A DNA stretch of 64,000 nt from Strongylocentrotus droebachiensis (Eukaryota; Echinodermata; Echinoidea; Camarodonta; Strongylocentrotidae), in the NCBI GenBank assembly GCA_035222895.1, contig JAVYIG010000600.1, positions 310,001 through 374,000 of the forward strand, read 5' to 3'. The translations under genes were made by a program, and so were the position numbers. The notes beneath the pieces were generated by a model, which ran no database searches, had not been told where the DNA came from, and was given only the letters and a program-made list of their open reading frames with translations. Shown here piece by piece: positions 32,769 to 44,600 of the stretch. Within the stretch, counting starts at the first letter, position 1. Each line of letters begins with the position of its first letter.

Positions 32769-33624
32769 ACACACATGAGAAATTTTCAACTTCCTCATAT
32801 AAAATGCGATTTCTTTGGAATTTGCATGGTAGTTAGCCTTCAATGAATGGTATTTGTATAATAATTTGTATCTTGCTCCCCCTCTTGGAAGATAGGTAAA
32901 TTTGAAAAATTAAATGTCAAAGTCATATTTTATCTTGAATTTGACAAACGCATTGAATTTTTTTAAAGACCAAATAAGTTTGACCAAAAAAGCTTTATAA
33001 GCCTTTAAGTACATTAGAATAGCAAATGAAAATTGCAATTTAATTATGTTTGGAGAACAAATGTTGTCATTTAAGTTGATAGAATTTAAATGTTGTTTTT
33101 GTTCAAATTTATCATATTTGTCACAGTTGTTCATTATTTTTCCAGGTTTCTCATGTAGTTTAAGCTCCAGAACCAAAAAAAATCCACAATTTAGACACTT
33201 ATAGTACTAATTTTAGTAGAAATGATTATGAAAACATATTTTGAAATTTTGACCCTGTTTGAGAAAAGTTACACCCTTTACTGTGAAAATGACCATACAC
33301 TATATGCGTAATTTTGTTTAAATGTGCATTATTTGTTATGCTATGGGTCAAATTAGTGTCATTCTTTTTGTAATGTTAATACCCACAGATGTTAGTATTA
33401 AACATATTTATATGTGCACAAGCAGACATGCAGTTGCACAATGAAAATCAAATTAATTATAATATTAAATTACATATAGCTAGACAACACACTCTCAGCC
33501 AATAAGCTGTTTCATCTACATTATTCACCCATATCTACACAAAATATATTCTACTTAATATTAAAAAACATAGCCTAAACAATGCAGTGTCAAAATGCAC
33601 TTACAGAATAGGATCACTATAAGT

Positions 33625-34021
33625 ATAGAGTACCGAAGCTGTGACGTCATAAAAATCTATTTTTAGAATTTCTCAATTTTTTCTTCATATTCCGAAAGAA
33701 CACCAAAAATAATGTCGAAATGCCGAAAACCAATTGAATATGTTAAATATTGGCTGAGATATGACCATCTGAATGAATATATGTCCTATGGGAGCTCAGT
33801 GTTATATGCTCTGGCTCCTAACCATTAGGAGCCAGAGCATATAACACTGAGTTCCTATGGGGAGTATATTTATTCAGATGGTCATATCTCAGCCAATATT
33901 TAAAATATTCAATTGGTTTTCGACATTTGGACATTATTTTTGGTGTTCTTTCGGAATATGAAGACAAAATTGAGAAATTCCAAAAATAGATTTTTGATGA
34001 CGTCACACTTCTCCACTCTAT
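33625..34021. mobile_element. 390-bp foldback MITE
   Basis: The whole segment folds on itself around 33828 (AACCATTAGGAGCC centre), with arms of about 195 bp and few mismatches. Terminal blocks are GTGACGTCAT followed by A-rich sequence and the inverse ATGACGTCAC. Non-coding. Confidence 0.88.
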
Positions 34022-34171
34022 TGGGAGCCTAAACTATCATTTTCTTCTAATATAAGTTATGGCAGAAGTCTGCAAAAGACCAATAAAAAGAGGGAAAAAA
34101 TACACAGAAGTAGTGACTGAGTTAGCTCTGGAGAATAGAGCTCTGGTAAAAAGCATAAAATATGAATACAA

Positions 34172-34390
34172 ATAATAATAACAAGTGTCTAGCACATTAC
34201 CACTCCTGGCACTCCATGGCTGCCATTACAGTGCTCTAGCATTTCAAGAAATCAATTCCTGCTAGGTACCCATTTAACTCAGCTTGGTGGAGTGTCTTCC
34301 CAAAGGACATTAGTGCTGCGACAGAGATTCGAACCCAGTAACATATGGTTCACAGTCCGGAGACTTATTCACCGGACCACAACACCTCAA
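34172..34390 (-). mobile_element. tRNA-derived SINE, AAT-tailed family
   Basis: Shows CATTTCAAGAAATCAATTCC, the AAAGGACATTAGTGCTGCG block and a minus-strand head ending GGGTTCGAATCTC, a clear B box. It lies downstream of the CH-domain gene. Confidence 0.8.
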
Positions 34391-35829
34391 CATTATTGAT
34401 AGGAATATCACATGTACCATGTCAAATAAAAATTGAAGAAAAAAAAGCTGCAAAGGAAATCTAAATCTAAAAGAATACACAAGACGGAATCAGCCCTTAC
34501 ATATAGGTAATTGCACAAACTCTTTTCCCTCGTGTAACAAATATGCAATTATAACAAGTCAAATACAGTAAGAAAAACCTTGCAACCCAGTATTTGTTCA
34601 ATGCAACAATTCTGGCAAGTGCCTCATGGCAATATATTCTCATTTAAAAAAAATAGAAATCACATATGCAAATTTTACTCCAAACAGCGCACACATTTTG
34701 GACATTTAAGTGTTCTAGAGTTTCTTGTACTGCAGGACACACTAACTGCACACAAAGTTATATTATCCTTGTCCATCTTTGAATTATAAGTGCATACTTG
34801 CTGAAGTGTATATGTACATTTATGACAAAGGCATCAGACAAATTCCAAAATGATATATTGTCTCAGAATCTTCCATGGTATAACTATTTATTTAGGGGTG
34901 TGAAAACACAAGGATTGTTATGAACTTCTATAAACCTTGTACATATAGTTTAATCTTCAAGTATTGTTAAAAGAATGCTATGTTTCATTTTAGCAGAATT
35001 AGTGATCTGTACAAATTATTCACATTATTTGTTTAACAACAGTTAAAATTCTTTCCTTATGCTATTAGGCAAATTATAGTAAAGCACCTTGTCTTTTCAG
35101 CAAACTGCACGGTAAGCCATTATCATATCCTCTCTGCACATTGTTTCAAATTTTTCGAAAATCTTTGGAAATTTGTTAGCCTCATTTTTGTATTACACTG
35201 ACTTAGTAATCAAATTCCATTTCAGCATATGTACAAACCAAATACAAAATATATTTTATAACTTCATCATAAATTTTCCAAAAAATATCTATACACCAGC
35301 ATTGTTTTAGTATCTACAAGATTCAATTTTACATATAAAGGCATTTACATAAATAAATAAAATAAGGAATGTTATAAATGAACAGCACACAGAAATTTGC
35401 TCTAAAAAGTTTTGAAATAATACTTAGCAGGGTAAAAAAGGAATACAAAAATAATTACTGGTAAACTTAATACAGTGTACCACATAAAAGATTGCTGAAA
35501 ACACTGTAATATAATCTCATTCATTAGTGATGGATGTGCTTTTTGTTCAAAACTTTCAACACTGCATTGATATTGGTTCAACACGTTCAAAAACAAAGAT
35601 TGCTTATGATTGAATCCATTCAGAAAAAACAGCCTTTCATCTATGATATTAAAAAAAAGTGATTTGAGCAAAATTATTCAGCCCTTTGCACAATCTCACG
35701 TTCGACAATGCACCTCAAAATAAAAGTATCACAGATTTCCAAAATGGCACACATAGTGTACTTGAATCTAATAAATGTAGCTGTGAGGCTGTCTCATAGT
35801 GAGACATTATCATTCCTTGTTTCTACTCT
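34391..35829 (-). other. Probable 3' UTR and flank of the CH/coiled-coil gene
   Basis: No ORF with motifs. On the minus strand the first AATAAA after the stop codon that I see is at 34892-34887, implying a 3' UTR of about 0.94 kb. This is a weak call from a hexamer alone. Confidence 0.35.
34887..34892 (-). terminator. Candidate polyadenylation signal
   Basis: AATAAA on the minus strand, 938 bases after the stop codon at 35830-35832. Not confirmed by any transcript evidence. Confidence 0.3.
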
Positions 35830-38663
35830 TCAAAACTTGTCCGGTGAATTATCAATGTACTTGGCTATCAAGGAATTGGCATATGTCTGTTCGTCCCGAG
35901 ACAACAGTCTATGCTCGTACATGCTCTTGGGCAGCCCATTCCTGATGTCCAAGCTGCTCGTCAACGAGACACCAGAGTCAGCCTCCTGGATGATCTTCTC
36001 AGCCAAAGTATCAAGGTCGATCGAGGTCAAAGTTGAAGATATCCCACCGCTGCCACCACTTTTGTCAGGGTAGGATTTCGGAAGGTCAGATATCGACTCA
36101 CTCACAAAGGTGTCTGTGTTCTCAGTGCGATTAGATACCATAGTGGTATGAGGTGAATGGCTTGATGTCTTTGTGTATTGAGAAATGGAGGGAACTTCCC
36201 CTAAGGTAGTAGTACTAATCCTGTAAGCGCTGAATAAAGTGAAATTGTTGTCAGTGCCTGTAGCACTGCTAGACAATTCTCTAGATTTAGGAGGACTGGC
36301 ACTATCAGGCAAAACAGGTAGAATGGAGGGATCACTAAAAGTTTTGTCTTCATTAATGCTCCCTTTTGCAACAGGGAGATTAATCCTACTTGAAGATGAA
36401 GCATTTGTCGGTTCCCTTTGTTTGTCACTGCCTGCATTAATCGGATGGGTAGGGGGTAGGCTCCTTGCAGGCAAAGGATCAGCTCTCTGACTGGGTACAG
36501 CTCTTTTGATGGGTTTCACAGGTGTACGTTCAGTCAATATGTGAGGTTTCCGCAATTCATCAGGGAGAGGCTTGAATTCATCTGACATGTCATCACTGCT
36601 GCTCCTTAATGGGTAAACTGCACGTTGGACAAAGGATCTTTCTGGAGATGTATTTGACCTGTAGGTTGGAGATGTCTTCAGACCATACGTTGGAGAAGTA
36701 TTGACCGAGTCATCCCCTGCCCCATCACTCACATTCAGTCTAGTCAAAGTGACAGTCCTAGTAGGACTTCTTCTGAAGTCTGCACCGTTGGAAAGTACAG
36801 TAGACTGATAGGATGATGCCTGCTGTGATGCTTCTGAGAATCTAGATGACCTACTCCTAAACTGGAATTTTCGCCAGCGTGGTACATTTCTCGATGGCAT
36901 GAACTGCAAATCCTCTCTACTGGATGATAACATTGTAGATCCAAACTGTTTATCAGCACTAGACCTCCTTCCTAAATCTGAATATTTCTCTCCAGGAATG
37001 TTGTTGTCAAGACGTATCCTCCCGAGTTCTTCCTGAATCCATTTTCTTTCTACTTCAAGCGTAGGCACATTTTGTTCCATCTTTGGAGCTTCTTTCTTTG
37101 ACACCGAGTCAATATTGGAACCCTCTGCATCAATGTCATCCCTGGCTTTGCGTGAGATGCTCCTCAGTGACTCTAGACTTGATGACAGTGATGAGAACTG
37201 TAGCTTGCTCCGCTGCGCCATGGATGTATAGTAAGGTGTAAGGCCTTCTTCCTTTAGTACTGGTTTGCTGGAATCTGTTGCATCATACGTGGCATTCCCT
37301 TGCTTTATGGCTGAAGTCCTTCCCACAGAACTCTCATCAGCAGTGACATAGGCCTGGCTTGTTGTCAGGTAGGACTCATCTATCAGGGTGTCATCTTTGA
37401 TTTGAGAATCTCCAGGAAAGACGGAACTATGCTCCTGATCATCCGCAGGGGACGTTTGCGCCCTAGCTACAATCAATCCACCAAGGCTCGATCTTCTATC
37501 TTGAGTAGACAACAATCTGCCTATGGGTGAGGAGACATTGCTTGACATGAACAGATCACTGGTTCTCGACTCTGTCTCGCTCTCAATCTCAGAAGCTGTC
37601 TCAAGATCAGATGGACGAGCAACATACTGCGCGATGGTCCTCATCTCATTGTCTGGGCTGGGGCTCATGGCAAGGTATTTCCAGTCAACAACCGCTTCAG
37701 GTGTGCCTCCTGGGTTATTCTGAACTTTCTGCTTGTCATCTTCCCCATCTGTGCTCATTGCTCTATCGCTTCCTGCATAAGCAGATGTTAGAGGCAATGC
37801 CAATGGATCCTTTGATCTTGGTAATTCCTGCCTATATCCTCTTCCATCATTCTTCACCACAAAAGCCGTTGAAACTTGCTGATCTTTTGGAACTGTGGCC
37901 TTTACATCAATCTTCCCCATATTCTCATCAGAATCTAATACCCAACTATCGCGATCCTGTAAATTGTCATCAGCTGACTTAGAGTAAATGTTTCTACGGA
38001 TACCTTCACTTGCAGGTCTTGTGACATTTACTGAATTCTCACTTGATGGGCTATTACTCTTTTTATTCACTGCTTCAGGCTTATAACTGAAGGTCTCCGT
38101 TGGGGAGTTTCTTACATTTTGTTCAGATCGTCCACTGCTAGTTTGTGAACTCTTCAACATGTCAGTGCTCTTGCCTTTCTGGATTGTTTCATAGCTTTGT
38201 GTCCTGTCAACACCATGACTTACATCATCCCTTCGAGAGTCCCTTTCCTCTCTGGAGTACTTCACCATCACCGCCTCCAACTCCTTATATTTCTGCATCT
38301 GCTCCTTAATCTCCTGTGTACCCTCTTTAACCTCCTTCTTCAGTTGCGCCCTCTCCTCTCTCAATCTCTCACCCTCCACTCGGGCCAGACCCAGCTCTGC
38401 CTTGACCTTTGCCATTACTACCTCATGGTCAGTGTTGCTCTCAGGATTCTGGTGAAGGGCTTTCAGTCGGCGATTCTCTGTATGAGCCTTTGTGAGCAGC
38501 TCCTGGAGTTTGCGCATGCTCTCTGTCTCTGTCTTCATGGCTAGGAGTCTGGTCTCATGCTTTGATTGAGCCTCTAGTATGGGAGAGGGAACAGTCTCCG
38601 GGAAGTCTAGATGGATAAACTCCTTTCCTGGGGATGGCAAGGACTGGAAGCCTGTATCTGCCT
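35830..38663 (-). CDS. CH/coiled-coil gene exon 15 (last coding exon)
   Basis: Acceptor CATGCAG, 2834 bases, residues 730-1673. It starts with ADTGFQSLPS, continues with a coiled coil (Glu/Lys/Leu heptads, about 755-870), then about 800 low-complexity Ser/Thr/Asp-rich residues. Such a giant terminal exon is normal for a disordered tail. Confidence 0.93.
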
Positions 38664-41600
38664 CTGCATGGGAAAGCAAATGGATAACATAAAGAATTTT
38701 GAACACCTTCTTATTATAACAATGTCAAATTCATCATTCTATACAGAACATTTTGTCTATAGAGATCAATTTTATTATAACCATTGAAAAAAAGTATACT
38801 GTAAAACCTTTCTTGAAAGGCAACATGTCCATACTTTTAATTTAATACTTACAAGTGACTCAATAGACGGGATTGATATAGTGACCTTTTGAAGTTGATT
38901 TTCAGCCTAAACCTGGTATTCATTTCACGAATGTACTTACATGCACAATACATTAGAATTCAAAGTTTGAAATTGTGTGACATAGGTGTATAACATCAGA
39001 ATATTCTGCAAGGTTTTCATTACTACAAACGATTACTTATGTCAAACAATGTTATGTGTTTCACTTAATTCATGATAATAGCATAACAAGGTCGTCAAAG
39101 TTTATTACCGGACATAGCAGCCAAGAGGTCATCTCCAGTCACCTGGTAACCGGTGTCCGCGGCAAACTTTAGGCGAAAGTTCTCAGCGGTCAATCTCTCT
39201 ACGTCCATCTCCAGCCTCTCTACAGCAGCCTGGATACACAAACAAAACAAAATTGTTATAGAATAGTAATTGCACTTTCTGGTAGGTCCTTGTTGGACCA
39301 CATGCTGTTTTTAAAGGCATTGTTTAACAATGTTTCCAGTTTTACAAATCTGAGATGCATGGCCGTACGTGTTATCAGTGTCTGTGATATGGTGTAATAT
39401 TTAAGCCCTAACAAAATTGCACTTCAAAATGATCATGAAATGCTTCAAAAAAGAAAAAAAATCATTGAGTGACCGGTTTTACCATACTCATTATCCCCAA
39501 TAGACTGTAGTGTAATAAGAACTGTTGGGGAAAACGGGTTTTTGAAATTTCAAATTCCAATCATAATTATCTGAATAATTAAACATGCGATTGGCTTGTA
39601 AAAGTCATGGGGTTCATTTCTGACCTAAAGGTTTATAATTATGATTACAGCATGAGCGGAATCCTGGATTTTGTTACCTAAGTTACCAAATACCTTTAAT
39701 ACATGTGTAAAGATATTTTGCGGATGAAAGGTTCAACACCGTTTCCTTTTTCATTAGTTGTCATTGTGCAGGCTTTCATTTTTTGTTGGAAACACTGCCA
39801 GTTTTGTCTTCTTGGCAAACATGAGGTTCACATGATGTCTCATACATGTACATAACAAATGAAATAAAATTCATCAAATAAACTATAATGAAATGCATTT
39901 GATGAACAAATTACGTTTATAGTGGTACTACAGATTAAAAATGCCTAATATATGTTTTTTTTTAAGTAAAAACAATGACACTTTTAACTTTCTAATTTCA
40001 TCATCGGTCTATTAAACTTCTATGGGATAAATAAAATTTTCATCCTGGATTTGCCGTTTTATACAAGAAAAAGTGTCAATTCCTGCCAGAGTGTGCCTAC
40101 CTGTAAATTCTCACAGCGTTTCCTATCTTCAGCTCCAGACTCTCTAGCCCTTGCCAATTCTTTGAAGAGCCTCTGGTTCTCTCTTCTCAACATCTCTAAC
40201 TCTCCAACCAAACGATTGATGACCTCCTCTTCGTGACTAGAAAATCTCTCGTTCAGCTAAAAAAAATGAAAGATGATATAGAGAAAGGTTCAGTTCTGGC
40301 TGGGTCAAACAATTTCTGTATGAAAATTTTCTCAAGTCGTTTCAGATGAGTCAGAATAGAAATCCAATCACTTGCTATTATAACAAAGGGTATCCTCAAG
40401 AGTTTAAAATGATGCGTCCAAAATAGGTCCTCTCCTGTTACATGTATTTATCACCACTTCACAAGCATCAAATTCATGTGTGAAAGATAATCAACAGAAA
40501 GGTTCAGTTTTTGAAAGGCCGACCATCTCCTTTATATTCAACCTTTTTTCAAAATTTGTGAAGACAATACAAGTTGAAATAGAATACATGGGTTCCAAAA
40601 CTGCTGTTGCAACAAATACTGTCCGTAGGAGTACAGAATCATATATCATCAAAAGTCTTCATTGTTACATGTATGTATCACTAGCATCAGAATCACTAGT
40701 GAAAGATTATCATGAGAAAAAATAAGGTCTGGAAAAGCCAAACATCTCATTTGTGACATTTTTCCCAATTACAGGCAGGCTTAATCGAGGAATCCTTACA
40801 AGAGTCTCATCAGTGAGTTACAAACATACATGTGGACGATTCTGAAAGGTCGAAGGCCAGTCAAAAATAATTTATGAATTGAAGTGATATGAATCATGCT
40901 TCACTGTGAAGGATATCACTAAAGCTGTTGGAAGTTCATATTATCTGATCACCATGGTTACCTACACTGTATTACTTCTAAGATTATGATGATTTATGAT
41001 TGATGATGCAAATGACAGCTGGAGATTACTCATACACAGTAGGCCATGGTAAATAACAAATGAGTCAGACTATTTCCATACAGTAGCTGGGCAATACAAG
41101 CAAAATGTGAGCATACAGTGCCATCATACACATGGTGAGTTTGCAGAAATGAAAAACAATATCTTCTGTACCTTTAGAAAACTCATCAAACTAAAAGAAA
41201 TATTCCAAGCTTACAATTTACTTCTTATTTTACACATTGTTATCTCAAAGCTTGGAATAAGAAGGAGATCTGAATGCCAAATATCTACAAAACTAGGTAA
41301 ACTTATGATATTTGAATGATAACTATCCAAAATAATAATAATGGTCAGTTTATATAGCGCTCATATCTGTCATGCTGTGATACTCTTGGTGCTTTAATAG
41401 ACATTACACAGATACCCATTAACACCTGGGTGAAGAGTGACAAATGTAGATTAACGTCTTGGCAAATGACGTTAGTGCTGGGCTGGGAGTTGAACACTGA
41501 ACCTTGCGATCTACAGTCTGGTGACTTATCCATTAGACCACATTGCTTGTACATAAATACTAAATTAATTGATTGATTGATACATTTTATTTCAAATTCA

Positions 41601-44600
41601 GTAAAAAACACTAAAAAACAGGTTATAAACATTTACAATGTACATATAAAATCAGCTTAAATATGTGAAACAAAGTAATAACATTTAAATACAAATAGTT
41701 GGAAAATAAAAAAGGGTGTATCAGTAAAAGCCTATGTGGCTTGACAAGTTGATACACCCATTACAAAGAATGAAAAACATTATATAAAATTCAGGTTAAA
41801 TGTGCTGGTTAAAGACAAAAGACTTGTAAAATTAAAATTAGAAATTTCTAAGTCCAAGATCCTGTAGATTAAATAAAAGAAATTAATTGCTCACAATACC
41901 TTTTTGGTTAAGAAGTCCTCCCTTGATTTAGCTTCATTGAGTTCTTGTCTGAGCTGTTTTCCCTCAGTACCAATTGCTTCTAACATGGAGAGTAGCTCAT
42001 CGCCACGGCTACCAGACAGATCTAAACCTTTGGGGATCATGAATGACAGTTCTTCACCTGCATTGGAGGAACAAAATTATCATCAAGGCTGAACAAAATC
42101 TAGTAAAAAAGTACCGAGACATGAATATCTAAACTCTTTCTTTACCATCTTCAGATTTTTGCAACATGAAGGAGAAAACTAGTTTAATGATACTAAAAAT
42201 AATAATAATATACCGTACTTATATAGAATATATCACAAATATGTTCCTTTGCGCTGGGAAAGAAGGAAAGATTAAAGGAGTGTGAAATACACTCAGCACA
42301 GCATACTACCGTAAATTATCAGTTAATATAACACTGGAAATTGTTTCTACAAAGAAACATTTGAAAACATGTTCTATATCCTGGCAATTTATTACAAAGC
42401 TCTGCTGATGCAACCTGAAAAGAGTGCTTACTACTGTATTTTCTAGAAGTGCCCTGATCCAAGGCCAGGGGCTTCGTATTAAGAGTGAATATTTGAATAT
42501 TCCGTTTTTGAGTAAGCTAGGAATGAAATGGCAAAATCTTTTTCCCAAAAGAAAGAGAATTATGATGATGAAAAAACAAAAATTGAGACAATAAAGGAGG
42601 ATAGCTCAGTGGTAGAGCAGTGATCTCGGGACCGGGAGGTCCCAGGTTCAAAACCAAGTTGATGCGCTGGCACCTTTTGGTAAGGCATTAATCCTCATTT
42701 TCAAGTCCCTCTGAAAGGACTTAAAGCAGTCAGTCCCCTGGTTGCTTACTTACAAGCATACACATGCTTTCATAGAAGTCAGGTAAAACAAACAAACAAG
42801 CAAACAAACAAACAAAACAAACAATGAATCTGCTTACCTCTTCTCAGCAGGGAAGATTTCTCCACAGAGGACTCCGTCTCCTTTATTTTCCTCTCATCAT
42901 CTTGAGTCCTGCCTCTAGTGGCTTGCTCTTCAGTCGCTCTTTCACCATCCCCATCTTCTCTAGCAAAGGCACAGATTCTGCGGCTCACTTTCACTTCTAC
43001 TTTCTCTCGTTCTTTGGTCCCCTCTTCCCCAAGATCTTCCCCCAATCTTAGGCCTTCTGTACTCTTTACCGCCTCAGCTCTGATGGCCTTTTTCTCTGTC
43101 CTGATGATTTGTTCATTATCCTGCATCCTTGCATTTGTTGATTCGCCTACTGATTTGGTTTTGTCTCCCATGGCAACACCATCTTTCATCCCTTTCTCCT
43201 GCTTATCCTTGTTCACCTCATCTTCTTGTTCAATATCTGAAAGATCTAGCTCAACTCTGGCATCAGCTTCTTTGGTTCTCCTTTGATCATCAGAAACTCC
43301 CTGTTCCATCTCTCGCGTAGCAACCCCTCCGGAGTGCATCGTTTTCCCATCATCCTCTACATCATGCTGTTCAACTCCGACATCAATCCTTTGCTCGTTC
43401 CTCTCAGAGCTTTGCTTCTGCTTTGAGTTTGGTGTGCTTGTCTGAACAGGTTTGATGGAAGACAGCTTCTGGTTCTTGCGGACAGGTATCCCAGAAGGCA
43501 TCTTGAAGCCTTTGTCCGTTGATGAGGTCGTCAGCTTCTGCTCATCTGCCGTCTCCTGGTGCCGCTTCCTTGGGGAGCTCTCAGGGATGAGTGCAACCTC
43601 CTCCATTGTAGATGGTGAGGGTTGGTTCACTCTGGCACTGGATACAGGTATCTTACTTGGTAATGGTGTAGTTTTCTATAAAAGAAATAACAGGGAAGGT
43701 TCATTGGTAATCAGATGGTCTAGGTCTAACGATTGGAAATTTTTGGGTCTTAATCTTTTGGACAGGAATCTGTTTTAATAATAACAACATTTATAATGTG
43801 CACATATCCACCCCAAGAGATGCTCAAGGCGCCTAACAAGGTAAATACACTAAACTTCTTAAGAAAGTACATGAGAAGTTACAGAGAACAAAATTAAATT
43901 AACATAATTAAATATAATTATACAACGTTAATTACATCAGATTGTGAAATACACTACGTCTTAACTAAGGAATTCAGACATTAGATAGGTTTTCAAGTTT
44001 GGACCTTGTGATAGATAAGCCCTAAGTTCAGTAAGTTATCCAATAATATCTACTACTATTGCGATAACCAATGGAGAAGGTAAATGCAAGCCTGAGAAGT
44101 TTGGTTTACAAGCAGGATTAAGGTGCGACAGTGCATTCAATAGTTCCCTTTTCAAAGTTAATCAAAACAATACACCAGTTTAAGGTTACATCAGTGCGCA
44201 TGCGCAGACATGGGCACCATTTTAATTGGCTTTTAAACAAAGCCAATGACCTAGAGGTCAGTGGTTTAAGTGTAAATTAAGATTGCGCCCATGCAAATTA
44301 TGATTTGAGCGCACAACTCAGCGCGCAGACAGTGATGTCTTCATAATTTGCATGGGCGCAATCTTAATTTACGCATAAACCACTGACCTCTAGAGGTCAT
44401 TTGTTAATTAAGATGGCGTCCACAACTGTAAACTGGTGTATTTCAGATAATATTGGGAGTTTGATTAATGTTTGATTAATGTACTGATATGCCGCGGAGT
44501 AATTGTAGCAGGAGCAGGTGTCGTAGAAGCACAATTATATATTATATGTACAAAAAGAATTACAATTTTACTACCATAATGTTACCATGCATATGTTTTA

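Larger units (their letters stand above)
28433..33294. mobile_element. 4.86-kb element bounded by perfect 28-bp inverted repeats
   Basis: The 28 bases at 28433-28460 (starting GGTCATTTTCACAGTAAAGG) are exactly the reverse complement of 33267-33294. Inside, the 14-mer GAAGCCTCCGAAAC or its inverse occurs nine times (two with one mismatch), in a left cluster at 28802-29767 and a right cluster at 32342-32768. Several sites have GTTAAC or TTTTCCGTTA nearby. Terminal inverted repeats plus subterminal motif arrays are the layout of large cut-and-paste transposons whose transposase binds the subterminal sites. No intact transposase is present; two decayed exon-like segments remain at 31425 and 31777. 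Exact ends and target duplication are not resolved. Confidence 0.65.

Noticed and set aside
35708..38544. Plus-strand ORFs of 60-123 codons across the 2.8-kb exon
   Set aside because: Antisense shadows of exon 15 of the CH/coiled-coil gene.
42596..42670. Functional tRNA gene
   Set aside because: A and B boxes are good, but the acceptor stem does not close and the sequence continues into a SINE body shared with 3406-3600.
42824..43778. Plus-strand ORFs up to 122 codons
   Set aside because: Antisense shadows of exon 11; no motifs.
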